This document shows, in pieces, positions 23,883 through 32,305 of a DNA stretch of 36,854 bases. Location of the stretch: assembly GCA_012960035.1 (NCBI GenBank), contig DUBZ01000026.1, forward strand, positions 1 to 36,854, written 5' to 3'. This DNA is from Myxococcales bacterium (lineage in GTDB: Bacteria; Myxococcota_A; UBA9160; UBA4427). The translations under genes and the position numbers were made by a program. The notes beneath the pieces are model-generated. The model had not been told where the DNA came from. It saw only the letters and a program-made list of their open reading frames with translations, and did not search any database. Numbering within the stretch: the stretch's first letter is position 1; each line of letters starts with the position of its first letter.

Positions 23883-25274
23883 TTGGTGATGTTGCTACTT
23901 GAACCGTTTGAAAATTTACGGCGAATACAGCCCGCCCACCGCTTGGGTCGTCACACCATCGCGGTGGTGCTGATGGTGCTTGCTTGCTCTGTCGCCAACA
24001 CGGGATTGGCACAAGCGCAACGCATCGCCGTTGAAATATCGCCTGGGCGCGCGAAGGCGTTTAGCGTGGCCGTGCAGCGCTTCCGCGACCTCGCAAGTCC
24101 CACGCGCGCCCTTCGCGCCGACGATTTGCGCGGCGTCATTGGCGAGGCACTCGATTTTACGGGCGTCTTGCTGCCCCTGGATCACGCTGCCTACCTCGGC
24201 CCCGACAACAGCGCTCCGCTCAACAACCGTGGGCGTACCGACTGCAACGACTGGGCGCAGAGCGGTGCCGACGCATTGGTCGAAGGCGAGATTCGTTCGA
24301 ACAATGGCATGCTCGAAATTGAGTTCGCGGTGTGGGATACGGCGCGCTGCATCCGATTGGTGCGAAAGACTGTGACGCGGGCTCGCGCCGAGGCCGTGCG
24401 TCTGGCGCGCACCGTCTCCGATGAAATCGTAGAAGCCTTCACGGGAACACCCGGTTGTGCGGCGACTGAGATTGCATTCGTTTCCGATCGCAGCGGATAC
24501 CGCGAGGTCTATGTGATGGATTCCGATGGTCGTAACGTGCGGGCCGCGACGGAGAGCCGGTCGATCAAGTCTTTTCCGTCATGGCTGCCAGACGCCGACG
24601 GCATCTTGTACACGTCCTACACCAAGGGCGGTCAGTCTGATCTGTACCTGACGTCGCGCGGGGCCGTTCGCGCCGGGCGCCTGTTTCCCGGGGTGTTACC
24701 CGGGCTTTCTAAGTTTCGCGGTGTGTTTGGGCCGACCGGGGGCTATCTCGCCGTGGTGGCAAGCCATGTCGGACAAACCGAGATCTATACGATCCATCGA
24801 TCGAGCGGCCGTCTTACCCGGCTTACCAACAATGCCGCGATCGAAGTCGGTCCGTCGTGGTCGCCAGATGGCAAGCAGATCGCGTTCGTGTCCGACCGGT
24901 CGGGCTCCCCGCAGATCTACACGATGAACGCGGATGGCAGCGGCCTCAAACGGATCACGTTCAACGGCCACTACAACACGTCACCGGCATGGTCGCCGGA
25001 CGGCAAGTGGATCGCGTACGAAACCCGCGTCGGCGGACAGTTTGATATCTGGCTAGTAGACCCAACGGGAACGACTGCCGTGCCGCTCATTACCAATCCG
25101 CGCAGCGACGAAGCCCCGACGTGGTCGCCAGACAGTCGCAAAATTGCCTTTACCTCGACGCGGCGCGGTCACGCGGACATCTACGTTGTGGACAGAAACG
25201 GTGAAAACCTGCAGCAACTCACGCGGCGCCAGGGGGACAACTTGAGCGCAGCATGGGGTCCGTTTCCGCGTTAG
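23883..25274 (+). CDS. tolB: TolB
   Basis: This 463-residue protein has a long N-region and signal peptide ending near residue 45 (LACSVANTGLAQA). The TolB N-terminal domain (about 47-190) begins IAVEISPGRAKAFSVAVQRF. A six-bladed beta-propeller made of WD40-like PD40 repeats follows. These include IAFVSDRSGYREVYVMDSDG, SWSPDGKQIAFVSDRSGSPQ, AWSPDGKWIAYETRVGGQFD and WSPDSRKIAFTSTRRGHADI. TolB is periplasmic and links TolA with Pal. The start may be the TTG at 23883, GTG at 23886 or ATG at 23889, just after tolA. The pal gene that usually follows is absent. Confidence 0.95.
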   Translation: MVMLLLEPFENLRRIQPAHRLGRHTIAVVLMVLACSVANTGLAQAQRIAVEISPGRAKAFSVAVQRFRDLASPTRALRADDLRGVIGEALDFTGVLLPLDHAAYLGPDNSAPLNNRGRTDCNDWAQSGADALVEGEIRSNNGMLEIEFAVWDTARCIRLVRKTVTRARAEAVRLARTVSDEIVEAFTGTPGCAATEIAFVSDRSGYREVYVMDSDGRNVRAATESRSIKSFPSWLPDADGILYTSYTKGGQSDLYLTSRGAVRAGRLFPGVLPGLSKFRGVFGPTGGYLAVVASHVGQTEIYTIHRSSGRLTRLTNNAAIEVGPSWSPDGKQIAFVSDRSGSPQIYTMNADGSGLKRITFNGHYNTSPAWSPDGKWIAYETRVGGQFDIWLVDPTGTTAVPLITNPRSDEAPTWSPDSRKIAFTSTRRGHADIYVVDRNGENLQQLTRRQGDNLSAAWGPFPR

Positions 25275-25333
25275 CGGCTAAGCTCGGGCGGTCGATTGCC
25301 ACGGACGTTGTACGAAGCCAGCTAGAAAATGTT

Positions 25334-25361
25334 ACGCAAGAACAGTCACGCAAGAACAGCC
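25334..25361 (+). repeat. Short tandem repeat between tolB and cpoB
   Basis: Two adjacent 14-base units, ACGCAAGAACAGTC and ACGCAAGAACAGCC, differ at one base. They lie 60 bases after the tolB stop and 25 bases before the cpoB-type start. No function evident. Confidence 0.7.
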
Positions 25362-25385
25362 ATATAGGAACAGGGGGGAGGCCGG

Positions 25386-26240
25386 ATGCAATATCGGAAT
25401 CGAAAGTCGGGGCGCCAAATCAAGGCCAACGGCCATAGGCATGGGCGCGTCTCGCGCGCAGTGCTTGTCGTCCTTCTCGCCGGTGTTGCGGCTTCGACCT
25501 TTGGATGCGCGACGGTGGCTGAACTTCGGAAGGTCGAAGCCCGGGTGATCGACATGGAACGGGGCGGACGCCCAGCGGGCGGTGCCTTGCGCGAACAAGT
25601 CGCCGACTACGTTGCCGACATCGACGGCCTGCGCGAAGAAATGCGCACCCTCGAGGGTCGACTCGAAGTCGCCGAGAAGGCCGCTGCGGACGCACTGGAA
25701 GACGTGCACCGCGCTCGGATGGATCTCGCGCAGATGCGCGCGCAGTTCCAACGTGGTGAAGACGGCACCGCTGGCGACGGGGCCAACGCTGCCGCTGCCG
25801 GGGCAATTCTAGTAGCTGCGCTTCCCAAAGCCGATTCGCCCGCCGAAAACACTTCTGCGGAAATCCGCGCCTACCGAACCGCTCACGCCGCCTGGCAAAG
25901 CAATGACACCGCGACCTGCATCGACCGCTTTCGCGATTTTCTCCAAACCTATCCCGAGTCACCCTATGCAGACGACGCCGCGTTTTGGATGGCCGACTGC
26001 CACTACAAGCAAGCTGAATATAAGAAGGCCGTGCTTCGCTTCGACGAGGTGGTTCGCAACTACCCTGCGGGAAACAAGGCTTCAGACGCGCTTTACCGCC
26101 AGGGTGAGTCGCTTTTGAAACTCGGGCCCGGGTTTCGTGAGGCGGCGAAGCGCGCGTTTGAGAGGGTCGTCAAGGAGTACCCAGATTCGGCCCGGTCGTC
26201 CGAAGCCAAACAGCAATTGGATCTATTTGCCGCGGGGTGA
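25386..26240 (+). CDS. cpoB: CpoB/YbgF-type TPR lipoprotein of the Tol system
   Basis: This 284-residue protein has an N-terminal basic region, then VLVVLLAGVAASTFGC, a lipoprotein signal with lipobox TFGC at about residue 40. A coiled coil follows (about 45-125; VAELRKVEARVIDMER, VADYVADIDGLREEMRTLEG). After an Ala/Asp-rich linker, the C-terminal TPR domain (about 155-280) has AYRTAHAAWQSND, DFLQTYPESPYADDAAFWMAD, YPAGNKASDALYRQGESLLKLG and KEYPDSARSSEAKQQL. This is the CpoB/YbgF layout; most family members are soluble periplasmic proteins, so the lipobox is a notable variant. CpoB coordinates peptidoglycan synthesis with outer-membrane constriction. GGGAGG precedes the ATG. Confidence 0.88.
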   Translation: MQYRNRKSGRQIKANGHRHGRVSRAVLVVLLAGVAASTFGCATVAELRKVEARVIDMERGGRPAGGALREQVADYVADIDGLREEMRTLEGRLEVAEKAAADALEDVHRARMDLAQMRAQFQRGEDGTAGDGANAAAAGAILVAALPKADSPAENTSAEIRAYRTAHAAWQSNDTATCIDRFRDFLQTYPESPYADDAAFWMADCHYKQAEYKKAVLRFDEVVRNYPAGNKASDALYRQGESLLKLGPGFREAAKRAFERVVKEYPDSARSSEAKQQLDLFAAG

Positions 26241-26443
26241 GGCCCGCTGGGATCTGACGACTCGAAGTTTGGGGAGTCCCCAGTCCTTCCCCAGAGGGCG
26301 AGCCTTGGCCCGATGACGCTCTGCTTGAAACGCGTCAAAGACGACGAACGTTGTCGAATCTTCAAGAAAGGCTTTCCACTCGGGACCATCAACCGATATA
26401 TTACTCGCCCCGCCAAATATACCCGGCGCAGAAAGGTGATCCG

Positions 26444-26806
26444 TTGAAAAAACGTGACATGAAAAAGTTTCGTAAGGCCCTCGAAGAACAGCGTGACGAG
26501 ATCCTCGTGAACGCTCGCAAAATTTTGTCCGGCGAAATCCATTTGGATCCGGACGACTTCCCCGACGAAATCGACACCGCATCTTCCGAGATGAACCTCG
26601 CGTTCCAGGGGCGCTTGCGCGAACGTGAGCGCGGCTTGCTTTCGAAGATCAACGAGGCGCTTGAGCGAATCGATGAAGGCGTCTTTGGCGAATGCCAGAA
26701 CTGCGGAGAAGACATTGGTGCCAAGCGCATTCATGCGCGACCGATGGCCCAGCTCTGCATCGACTGCAAATCTGAACAAGAGCAGCAAGAGCGCCGTAAC
26801 GCCTAA
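26444..26806 (+). CDS. DksA/TraR family zinc-finger protein
   Basis: This 120-residue protein starts at the TTG at 26444, behind GAAAGGTGA; the ATG at 26459 is possible. Residues about 5-75 form the coiled coil (MKKFRKALEEQRDEILVNAR, then FPDEIDTASSEMNLAFQGRLRERE) with the acidic DxxD-like tip region DDFPDEIDTAS. The C-terminal zinc finger is CQNCGEDIGAKRIHARP, then CIDCK (about 83-106), a complete four-Cys site. DksA binds the RNA polymerase secondary channel and, with ppGpp, tunes rRNA and amino-acid promoters. The short length and tip sequence fit the TraR/DksA-like family of non-enteric bacteria. Next gene is tsaD. Confidence 0.9.
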   Translation: MKKRDMKKFRKALEEQRDEILVNARKILSGEIHLDPDDFPDEIDTASSEMNLAFQGRLRERERGLLSKINEALERIDEGVFGECQNCGEDIGAKRIHARPMAQLCIDCKSEQEQQERRNA

Positions 26807-26878
26807 GCGCGTGTCCCGTTGATGTCGATGCCACTCGCTTGGCAAAAGCGGGGAGACGCAAAGCCGGATCTGAGCCAC

Positions 26879-27946
26879 ATGACCAAGCCCCAAGCGCAAT
26901 CGATCGTTCTTGGCATCGAGAGTTCGTGTGACGAAATGGCAGCCGCGATCATTCGCGGCAACCGAGACGTCGTCGCCAGCGTGGTGCATGGGCAGGACGA
27001 CGTACACCGTCCTTATGGTGGCGTGGTTCCCGAGCTTGCATCGAGAGACCACGTGCGCGCGATATCACAGGTTGTCGATCTCACGTTCGAGCGTGCGGGA
27101 CTGTCGCTAAAAGACTTGACTGGGATCGCGGTGACCGCAGGGCCCGGGCTCGTCGGTTCATTGCTCGTCGGTTTGTCTTTTGGCAAAGCACTAGCCTATC
27201 GGCTCGGTGTTCCGGTGGTCGGCGTTCATCACTTGCTCGGCCATTTGACCGCCGCAGAGTTGAGCGCGCCCGACCTCGTTCGCCCATACATTGGGTTGGT
27301 TGTGAGCGGTGGGCACACCGCCTTCTACCGTGTTGAAGAGACTGGCGCTCCAGCGTTGTTGGGCGAGACGCGAGACGACGCTGCGGGCGAAGCGTTCGAC
27401 AAAGTCGCGAAGCTCTTGGGCCTCGGCTTTCCCGGGGGTCCCGCGGTTTCTGCTGCGGCGCGCGAAGGCGATTCGAAGGCCGTCGCATTTCCACGGCCCA
27501 TGTTGAAGAACCCAGGGCTCGCGCTTTCTTACAGCGGGCTCAAGACCGCGGTGTCCATCGAGGTTGAAAAACGCGGCGGCAAGGACGCGCTTTCGGAACA
27601 AGAAGTTGCTGACATCGCCGCCTCCTTTGAAGCGGCCGCGACCGACGTCTTGGTTGTCAAAGCGCGACGTGCGATCAACGCCGAAGGGCTCTCGAGCTTG
27701 GCGGTGGTTGGCGGTGTCGCGGCCAACCGAAGGCTTCGAGAAGAAATGGAGCGCGCAGGGAAAAAACACGACTTCGATGTCACTTTCCCGCCCATCGCGC
27801 TCTGTACGGACAACGCAGCCATGATTGCAGCCGCTGGAGCCAGGATGCTCGCCGAAGGGTGCGCCGACGCGCTCGACCTCAATGCGTTTTCTCGCGTGCC
27901 CCTGGGCCAGACGCCCTGGCGCGCTCCCGCAGACGCTTCGGTGTGA
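26879..27946 (+). CDS. tsaD: TsaD, tRNA N6-threonylcarbamoyladenosine transferase subunit
   Basis: From the ATG at 26879 the protein is 355 residues. The N-terminal signature is VLGIESSCDEMAAAII. The metal-binding HHLLGHL (about residues 118-124) corresponds to the HxxxH site. LVVSGGHTAFYRV (about 140-152), DDAAGEAFDKVAKLLGL (about 169-185), PRPM, FSYSGLKTAV-like LSYSGLKTAV, VVGGVAANRRLRE and CTDNAAMIA follow. This is the complete Kae1/TsaD ASKHA fold that adds threonylcarbamoyl to A37 of ANN-decoding tRNAs, together with TsaB, TsaE and TsaC. Starts at 26819 or 26825 would add 18-20 residues before the usual N-terminus. The stop overlaps rsmA (GTGA). Confidence 0.95.
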   Translation: MTKPQAQSIVLGIESSCDEMAAAIIRGNRDVVASVVHGQDDVHRPYGGVVPELASRDHVRAISQVVDLTFERAGLSLKDLTGIAVTAGPGLVGSLLVGLSFGKALAYRLGVPVVGVHHLLGHLTAAELSAPDLVRPYIGLVVSGGHTAFYRVEETGAPALLGETRDDAAGEAFDKVAKLLGLGFPGGPAVSAAAREGDSKAVAFPRPMLKNPGLALSYSGLKTAVSIEVEKRGGKDALSEQEVADIAASFEAAATDVLVVKARRAINAEGLSSLAVVGGVAANRRLREEMERAGKKHDFDVTFPPIALCTDNAAMIAAAGARMLAEGCADALDLNAFSRVPLGQTPWRAPADASV

Positions 27947-28815
27947 GTGGCTCGACGCTTCGCAGCTTGCTCGACAAACACAACCTGCGACTTCGTCGCG
28001 AACTGGGTCAGAATTTTATCGTCGAAGAGCAGGTTGCAGATCGTGTTGCGACGCTTGCGGGCGTTGAACCCAGCGACTGCGTGATCGAAGTGGGAACCGG
28101 GCTCGGCACGCTCACCCATGCGATCGCGAAGCGCGCAAAATTCGTCTTGACCGTTGAGATCGATTCGGGGCTCGTTCGGACGCTGGGTGAAGAAAGCTTG
28201 CTGGATGACAACGTCGAACTGATTCACGCCGATGTGGGAAAGCTCGATCTCGCCGAGATCATCGCGCGTCTTGCGAAAGAACATGGTGGCAACGTGCGAT
28301 TCGTCGCGAACCTGCCGTTTTCGAGTGCGACGCCGCTGCTGAGACGACTTCTCGACTTGCGGCATCTGCTCGTCGACTGGTCGGTCATCCTGCAGTCCGA
28401 AGTCGCCGAGCGATTGTTCGCCCCGGTGAATACCCGCGACTACGGTTCCCTCGCCGTGTTACATCAACTCTGTGCCGAACCCGGGCAGCGTGCAGTGCTC
28501 GGTGCGCAAACCTTCTTTCCCGCACCTCGCGTCGATTCGACACTGGTTTCAATGCGTGCGAACGACAGCGCGGGACTCGCTCCTGGCGAACTCAAAAAGG
28601 TCGAACGGGTTGCCCGCGCCGCATTCGGCAAACGCAGGAAAACCCTCTTGAACGCACTCCGAGGGGGTGGACTGGGTCTCGAATCCGACGTGATCTTGTC
28701 GACACTCGAAAGCGTCGGGATCGATCCTCGCGCCCGAGCCGAGACCGTGCTTCCCGGAGCCTTCCTCGAACTCACTCGCGCGCTCGATAAGGGGGGGAAC
28801 CATGGAACCGGTTGA
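27943..28815 (+). CDS. rsmA: RsmA (KsgA), 16S rRNA dimethyladenosine transferase
   Basis: This 290-residue protein starts at a GTG overlapping the tsaD stop. It begins LRSLLDKHNLRLRRELGQNFIVEEQVADR, the KsgA N-terminus (K..LGQNFL.d). The SAM-binding motif is VIEVGTGLGTLTHAI (about residues 47-61); VLTVEIDSGLV gives motif II. The catalytic motif IV is NLPFSSATPLL (about 121-131), with Phe in place of the usual Tyr of NLPY. Motif VIII lies near FFPAPRVDSTLVSM, and the C-terminal helical domain is FGKRRKTLLNALRG. RsmA dimethylates two adjacent adenines in helix 45 of 16S rRNA. Phe in NLPF is seen in some homologues, so activity is expected. Confidence 0.94.
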   Translation: MSGSTLRSLLDKHNLRLRRELGQNFIVEEQVADRVATLAGVEPSDCVIEVGTGLGTLTHAIAKRAKFVLTVEIDSGLVRTLGEESLLDDNVELIHADVGKLDLAEIIARLAKEHGGNVRFVANLPFSSATPLLRRLLDLRHLLVDWSVILQSEVAERLFAPVNTRDYGSLAVLHQLCAEPGQRAVLGAQTFFPAPRVDSTLVSMRANDSAGLAPGELKKVERVARAAFGKRRKTLLNALRGGGLGLESDVILSTLESVGIDPRARAETVLPGAFLELTRALDKGGNHGTG

Positions 28816-29083
28816 ACTCTTCGAAGCCCTTCTCGAACTCGCTGACGAGGTCGAACTTGATGTGCGAATCCTTCGCGGGCAGAACCCCGCAGACACAGAT
28901 TTCACGCCAGACAGCACTTGCTGCCGCGTGAAGGGAAAAGTTTGGGTTGTGCTTTCTCCCAATGATCCCGTGGACTTGCACATTCGTGTCCTGGCTTCTG
29001 CGCTGAAAAGCGAAGCAGGGTCGACGCTGGAGGCACGGTACCTGCCGCCCGCAATTCGAGCCGCACTCGATACAGAAATCTAG
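28802..29083 (+). CDS. Uncharacterised 93-residue protein after rsmA
   Basis: The ATG at 28802 overlaps the rsmA 3' end by 14 bases and has AGGGGGGG 5 bases upstream. The protein is acidic and soluble: helix MEPVELFEALLELADEVELD, strand VRIL, then CCRVKGKVWVVLSPNDPVDLHI and ARYLPPAIRAAL. The segment CxVxGKVWVVLS... with the C-terminal YLPPAIR looks like a conserved domain, but I cannot name it. Translational coupling with rsmA suggests co-expression with the RNA-modification genes. No metal or catalytic motif beyond a Cys pair at about residues 40-41. Confidence 0.75.
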   Translation: MEPVELFEALLELADEVELDVRILRGQNPADTDFTPDSTCCRVKGKVWVVLSPNDPVDLHIRVLASALKSEAGSTLEARYLPPAIRAALDTEI

Positions 29084-29100
29084 CCTGATTGAATCAATTG

Positions 29101-29128
29101 TTGACCGAGATCTGATCTTCCGTATGCT
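29101..29128 (+). promoter_or_regulatory. Candidate sigma-70-type promoter
   Basis: TTGACC (29101-29106) and TATGCT (29123-29128) are separated by 16 bases. It would start transcription near 29135, about 480 bases ahead of panB. Confidence 0.4.
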
Positions 29129-29490
29129 TTTAGGTGTCGAGTGGAAACGTCTTTGACGAACTGCATCGACGCCGAGTCACAGCAGCAAAAACGAACATCA
29201 AGATCGAGAACAAGAAATTCAATCGAACGAATCACGCACCACCGGGGCCGAGTTTTCACACCGACTCCAATTTGAACGCGAGAGGTCCAAAAGACTGAAC
29301 CGGACGTAAAGCACCCGGCTCAAGAAAACATCAAAGCCTCGACATCGCCCGCTCACGGGAACAAGTTGGCAGCCGCCGACGAGAACCTAAAGAGTTGCTT
29401 GGATCCAGAGCCCGAACGTGAAATAGGCTCATGACGGACCGAGACGGGGGTGAGAAGAGGAGGGACGAAGCCATCGCCCCCCCTTTCCTG
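29129..29490 (+). other. Non-coding-looking transcribed region upstream of panB
   Basis: About 360 bases lie between a candidate promoter and a T-rich hairpin. The sequence is purine-rich and less GC-rich than its neighbours (for example AAAACGAACATCAAGATCG). Only short frames lacking ribosome binding sites are present. I do not find RNase P, 6S, SRP or riboswitch signatures. It could be a leader or small RNA, or gene debris. Confidence 0.3.
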
Positions 29491-29540
29491 CGCCTTCGGA
29501 CTGACAAACTCAGTCATCGGGAGGCGTTTTTTGTTTTTTA
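29491..29540 (+). terminator. Hairpin with T-run upstream of panB
   Basis: ACTGA-CAAAC-TCAGT (29500-29514) is nested in an outer pairing CGCC (29491-29494) with GGCG (29523-29526). Thirteen bases that are almost all T follow (TTTTTTGTTTTTT). It would end transcripts coming from the rsmA side. Confidence 0.6.
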
Positions 29541-29618
29541 GAGGTTCCATCCCCGGCGAATGTCGCACGGGCGGAATGAGGTGCAGAGCGGCCGAAAAAA
29601 GAGCGGAGGCAACCCCTA

Positions 29619-30446
29619 GTGTCCACCGTAACCGCGTCATCACGTAAAGAGCATCGAATCACTGCAACATCCCTGGCCGCGCGCAAGCGCCGTGGCCAGC
29701 CGATCACGATGCTCACAGCCTACGACTTCACCTTTGCACGGATTTTCGACGCCGCGGAGATCGACCTTCTATTGGTCGGAGATTCCCTCGGCAATGTCGT
29801 TCAGGGCGTCGATACGACCCTGCCCGTGACCATGGACGAAGTCGTCTACCACACCCGAATGGTGGTTCGGGGCACCCACCGCGCTCTCGTCGTGGCTGAC
29901 ATGCCTTTTGGCAGTTACCAGGTCTCGGCGGAAGACGGCGTGCGCAATGCGATTCGTCTCGTAAAGGAAGGTGGCGCTGCTGCGGTCAAGCTCGAGGGCG
30001 GGACCAAGGTGGCGCACACGATCGAAGCCATCGTCAACGCTGAAATCCCAGTCATGGGACACGTTGGTTTGACGCCGCAAGCGGTCAACCGCATGGGTGG
30101 TTTCCGAGTGCAGGGGCGCGGCGAAGAGGGACGGCTCCGAGTCCTCGACGACGCGCGCGCTGTACAAGAAGCCGGTGCGTTTGCCGTGGTGCTTGAAGGC
30201 ATCCCCGCGGACCTCGCCAAAGAAGTCACCGCCGAACTTATGATCCCGACGATTGGGATCGGTGCCGGCGTGGACTGCGACGGCCAGGTGCTCGTGATGC
30301 ACGACTTGCTCGGTCTTAACGACTGGTCGCCCAGCTTCGCCAAGCAGTACGCGAACATGGGTGCGATCGCATCGACGGCAGCACGTGCGTTCGCCGACGA
30401 AGTCACGCATCGCAAGTTTCCCGACGCCGAGCATTCGTACAAGTAA
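29619..30446 (+). CDS. panB: Ketopantoate hydroxymethyltransferase
   Basis: This 275-residue protein starts at a GTG behind GGAGG (29604-29608). It has the PanB barrel: [20 protein letters not shown] (about residues 27-46), [20 protein letters not shown], with the metal-binding Asp. [10 protein letters not shown] (about 94-103), [29 protein letters not shown] and [23 protein letters not shown] follow. PanB adds a hydroxymethyl group from methylenetetrahydrofolate to 2-oxoisovalerate, the first committed step of pantothenate synthesis. panC follows after 20 bases, and panD overlaps panC, so all three are one operon. Ketopantoate reductase (panE) is not in the window. Confidence 0.96.
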   Translation: MSTVTASSRKEHRITATSLAARKRRGQPITMLTAYDFTFARIFDAAEIDLLLVGDSLGNVVQGVDTTLPVTMDEVVYHTRMVVRGTHRALVVADMPFGSYQVSAEDGVRNAIRLVKEGGAAAVKLEGGTKVAHTIEAIVNAEIPVMGHVGLTPQAVNRMGGFRVQGRGEEGRLRVLDDARAVQEAGAFAVVLEGIPADLAKEVTAELMIPTIGIGAGVDCDGQVLVMHDLLGLNDWSPSFAKQYANMGAIASTAARAFADEVTHRKFPDAEHSYK

Positions 30447-30466
30447 CCGGCGAATAGGCATCCAGC

Positions 30467-31363
30467 ATGGACATCATTCGCACAACGCGTGAGCTCCAAG
30501 AACGCGCTGATTGGGTACGGGCGCAGGGCCGCAAGATTGCCCTCGTCCCGACCATGGGCGCGCTTCATCCGGGGCATCTTTCGCTGATCCAATGTGGTCG
30601 CGAAAAGGCCGACGAGATCTGGGTATCGATCTTTGTGAATCCCACGCAATTCAATCAACCCGAAGACTTCGAAGGCTACCCACGTACCTTCGAAGTGGAC
30701 GCCGAGAGTTGTCGAGCCGCAGGGGTAGACGTCATCTTTGCCCCGACGCCCGACCAGCTCTATCCCAATGGCGCCCAAACTTGGGTCGAAGTCGGCGATC
30801 TCGCCGACCCCCTGTGCGGGGCCAGTCGTCCCGGCCACTTCCGTGGCGTGACGACCGTGGTGTCCAAGCTCTTCCTCGCCGCAAGGCCCCACGTCGCGGT
30901 GTTCGGCGAGAAGGACTTCCAGCAACTCGCCGTGATTCGGCGTATGACCCGGGACATGGGGTTTGGCATTGAAATCGTTGGCGGCCCGACGCTTCGCGAA
31001 GAAGACGGTCTCGCGATGTCGAGTCGCAATGTTCGTCTCGGGCCAAGAGCGCGCAAGCAGGCGCAGGTGATCATCCGTGCGATTCGACAAGCCGAGCGCA
31101 ACATTGCCGGTGGCGAAAGGTCGACGGCGAGCCTGCTCGAAGCCGTTCACAAAACTATTGAAGAGGCGTCGCTCGCGAGTGTCGACTACGCCGAACTGCG
31201 AGATCCAGACAGCCTCACCGAGGCACCTGGAAAACTAGTTGGGCCAACGCTATTGGCCCTTGCTGTCAACTTTGCGCCGGACCCCGATGGTCAGGGCGCA
31301 GCTGTGAGGTTGATCGACAATCGCGTGCTGCTGCAGTCACGTCAGACGGACGGAGAGTCATGA
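30467..31363 (+). CDS. panC: Pantothenate synthetase
   Basis: This 298-residue protein starts [20 protein letters not shown]. It has the ATP-binding motif [16 protein letters not shown] (about residues 26-41), a HIGH-like site of the cytidylyltransferase superfamily. [19 protein letters not shown] (about 59-77), [18 protein letters not shown] (about 118-135), [13 protein letters not shown] and the KMSKS-like loop [10 protein letters not shown] (about 182-191) follow. PanC condenses pantoate with beta-alanine, using ATP. The stop overlaps panD (ATGA), so the enzyme and the source of its beta-alanine are translationally coupled. Family length is normal. Confidence 0.96.
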   Translation: MDIIRTTRELQERADWVRAQGRKIALVPTMGALHPGHLSLIQCGREKADEIWVSIFVNPTQFNQPEDFEGYPRTFEVDAESCRAAGVDVIFAPTPDQLYPNGAQTWVEVGDLADPLCGASRPGHFRGVTTVVSKLFLAARPHVAVFGEKDFQQLAVIRRMTRDMGFGIEIVGGPTLREEDGLAMSSRNVRLGPRARKQAQVIIRAIRQAERNIAGGERSTASLLEAVHKTIEEASLASVDYAELRDPDSLTEAPGKLVGPTLLALAVNFAPDPDGQGAAVRLIDNRVLLQSRQTDGES

Positions 31364-31710
31364 CCCGGACCATGCTCAAGAGCAAGATTCATCGCGCCAC
31401 CGTTACCGAAGCCAACATTGAATACGAAGGCAGCGTGACGATCGACCCGGACCTGCTCGATGCAGCGGACATGCTCCCCTACGAGAAGGTCGACATTTGG
31501 GACTGCACCAACGGCCACCGACTCAGCACGTACGTCATCAAGGGCGAACGGGGGAGCCGCGAGATCTGTGTGAACGGTGCCGCCGCGCATCTCATCAAGC
31601 CCATGGATCTGGTCATCATCGCCAGCTGGGTCGACGTCAGCGAAGAAGAAGCACACACTTTCGAAGCGAAGCGCGTGTTCGTCGACGAAGGCAATCATAT
31701 CCGGGAATAG
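31360..31710 (+). CDS. panD: Aspartate 1-decarboxylase precursor
   Basis: This 116-residue protein begins [20 protein letters not shown]. The self-cleavage site is EYEGSVTID with Gly-Ser at 24-25; cleavage makes the N-terminal pyruvoyl of the alpha chain. [18 protein letters not shown] (about 44-61), NGAAAHL (about 72-78, including the catalytic loop) and GDxVIII-like [10 protein letters not shown] follow. PanD decarboxylates aspartate to beta-alanine for PanC. It is the last gene of panBCD. Length and all key residues fit the active bacterial type. Confidence 0.96.
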   Translation: MTRTMLKSKIHRATVTEANIEYEGSVTIDPDLLDAADMLPYEKVDIWDCTNGHRLSTYVIKGERGSREICVNGAAAHLIKPMDLVIIASWVDVSEEEAHTFEAKRVFVDEGNHIRE

Positions 31711-31728
31711 TCTTTTGCTTCGCCGCGC

Positions 31729-31757
31729 TTGGCATTGGCGCGGCGCTTAGGGATATT
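31729..31757 (+). promoter_or_regulatory. Candidate promoter for smpB
   Basis: TTGGCA (31729-31734) and GATATT (31752-31757) are 17 bases apart, in the 91-base gap between panD and smpB. An 8-base inverted repeat (CGCCGCGC 31721-31728, GCGCGGCG 31738-31745) overlaps the -35/spacer and could be an operator-like site or chance. Confidence 0.35.
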
Positions 31758-31801
31758 CGTGAAGCGCTACCCCCACCACGAAGGGCTACGTTCCCGCCGT
31801 C

Positions 31802-32305
31802 ATGGCCGCGAAGAAGAAGAAAAACAATATGTCGAAGGACGGCAAGTTGGTGATCGCCACCAACCGCCGCGCGCGGTACGAGTACGAAATCGTCGATCAT
31901 TTCGAGATGGGCATCGTGCTCTTCGGGCCCGAAGTAAAGAGCCTGAGGGAAGGGAAGGCGAGTCTTGGCGATTCGTTCGGTTCGATTCACCGCGGTGAAC
32001 TCTTCCTTGAGAAACTCCACATCGGCGCCTACGAACCCGCAATGCGCGCCAACGGGGACCCGCTTCGCCGGCGAAAACTGCTCGCCCACCGGCGCGAGAT
32101 CACTCGGCTCCACACCAAGGTGCAGGAAAAGGGTTTTACGCTCGTCCCCTTGAATTTGTACTTCGACCCGAACGGGCGGGTGAAGGTCGATCTTGCCCTG
32201 GTGCGGGGTAAGCATCAGTACGACAAGCGGGCGTCGATCAAAAGCCGCGAAGCGGACCGCGAAGCCCAGCGCAGCATGCGTCGTGGGAGAGAAGGGCGCG
32301 GCTAG
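31802..32305 (+). CDS. smpB: SmpB, tmRNA-binding protein
   Basis: This 167-residue protein starts MAAKKKKNNMSKDGKLVIATNRRARYEY, the lysine-rich SmpB N-terminus. LFGPEVKSLREGKASLGDSF (about residues 40-59) follows, with the tmRNA-binding loop, then LEKLHIGAYEPA, KLLAHRREITRLHTKVQEKG and LVPLNLYFDPNGRVKVDLAL. The C-terminal tail GKHQYDKRASIKSREADRE (about 140-158) enters the mRNA channel during trans-translation. SmpB delivers tmRNA to stalled ribosomes; the cognate ssrA lies 2.5 kb downstream on the same strand. An alternative start at 31829 would lose the usual basic leader. Confidence 0.95.
   Translation: MAAKKKKNNMSKDGKLVIATNRRARYEYEIVDHFEMGIVLFGPEVKSLREGKASLGDSFGSIHRGELFLEKLHIGAYEPAMRANGDPLRRRKLLAHRREITRLHTKVQEKGFTLVPLNLYFDPNGRVKVDLALVRGKHQYDKRASIKSREADREAQRSMRRGREGRG

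Noticed and set aside
29129..29490. RNase P RNA, 6S RNA or a known riboswitch ahead of panB.
   Set aside because: None of the conserved cores I know (such as GAGGAAAGTCCGGGC for RNase P) is present.
29915..31150. A 411-residue minus-strand frame opposite panB and panC.
   Set aside because: It is antisense to two unmistakable enzymes, has no ribosome site, and has shadow-like composition caused by GC-rich codons.
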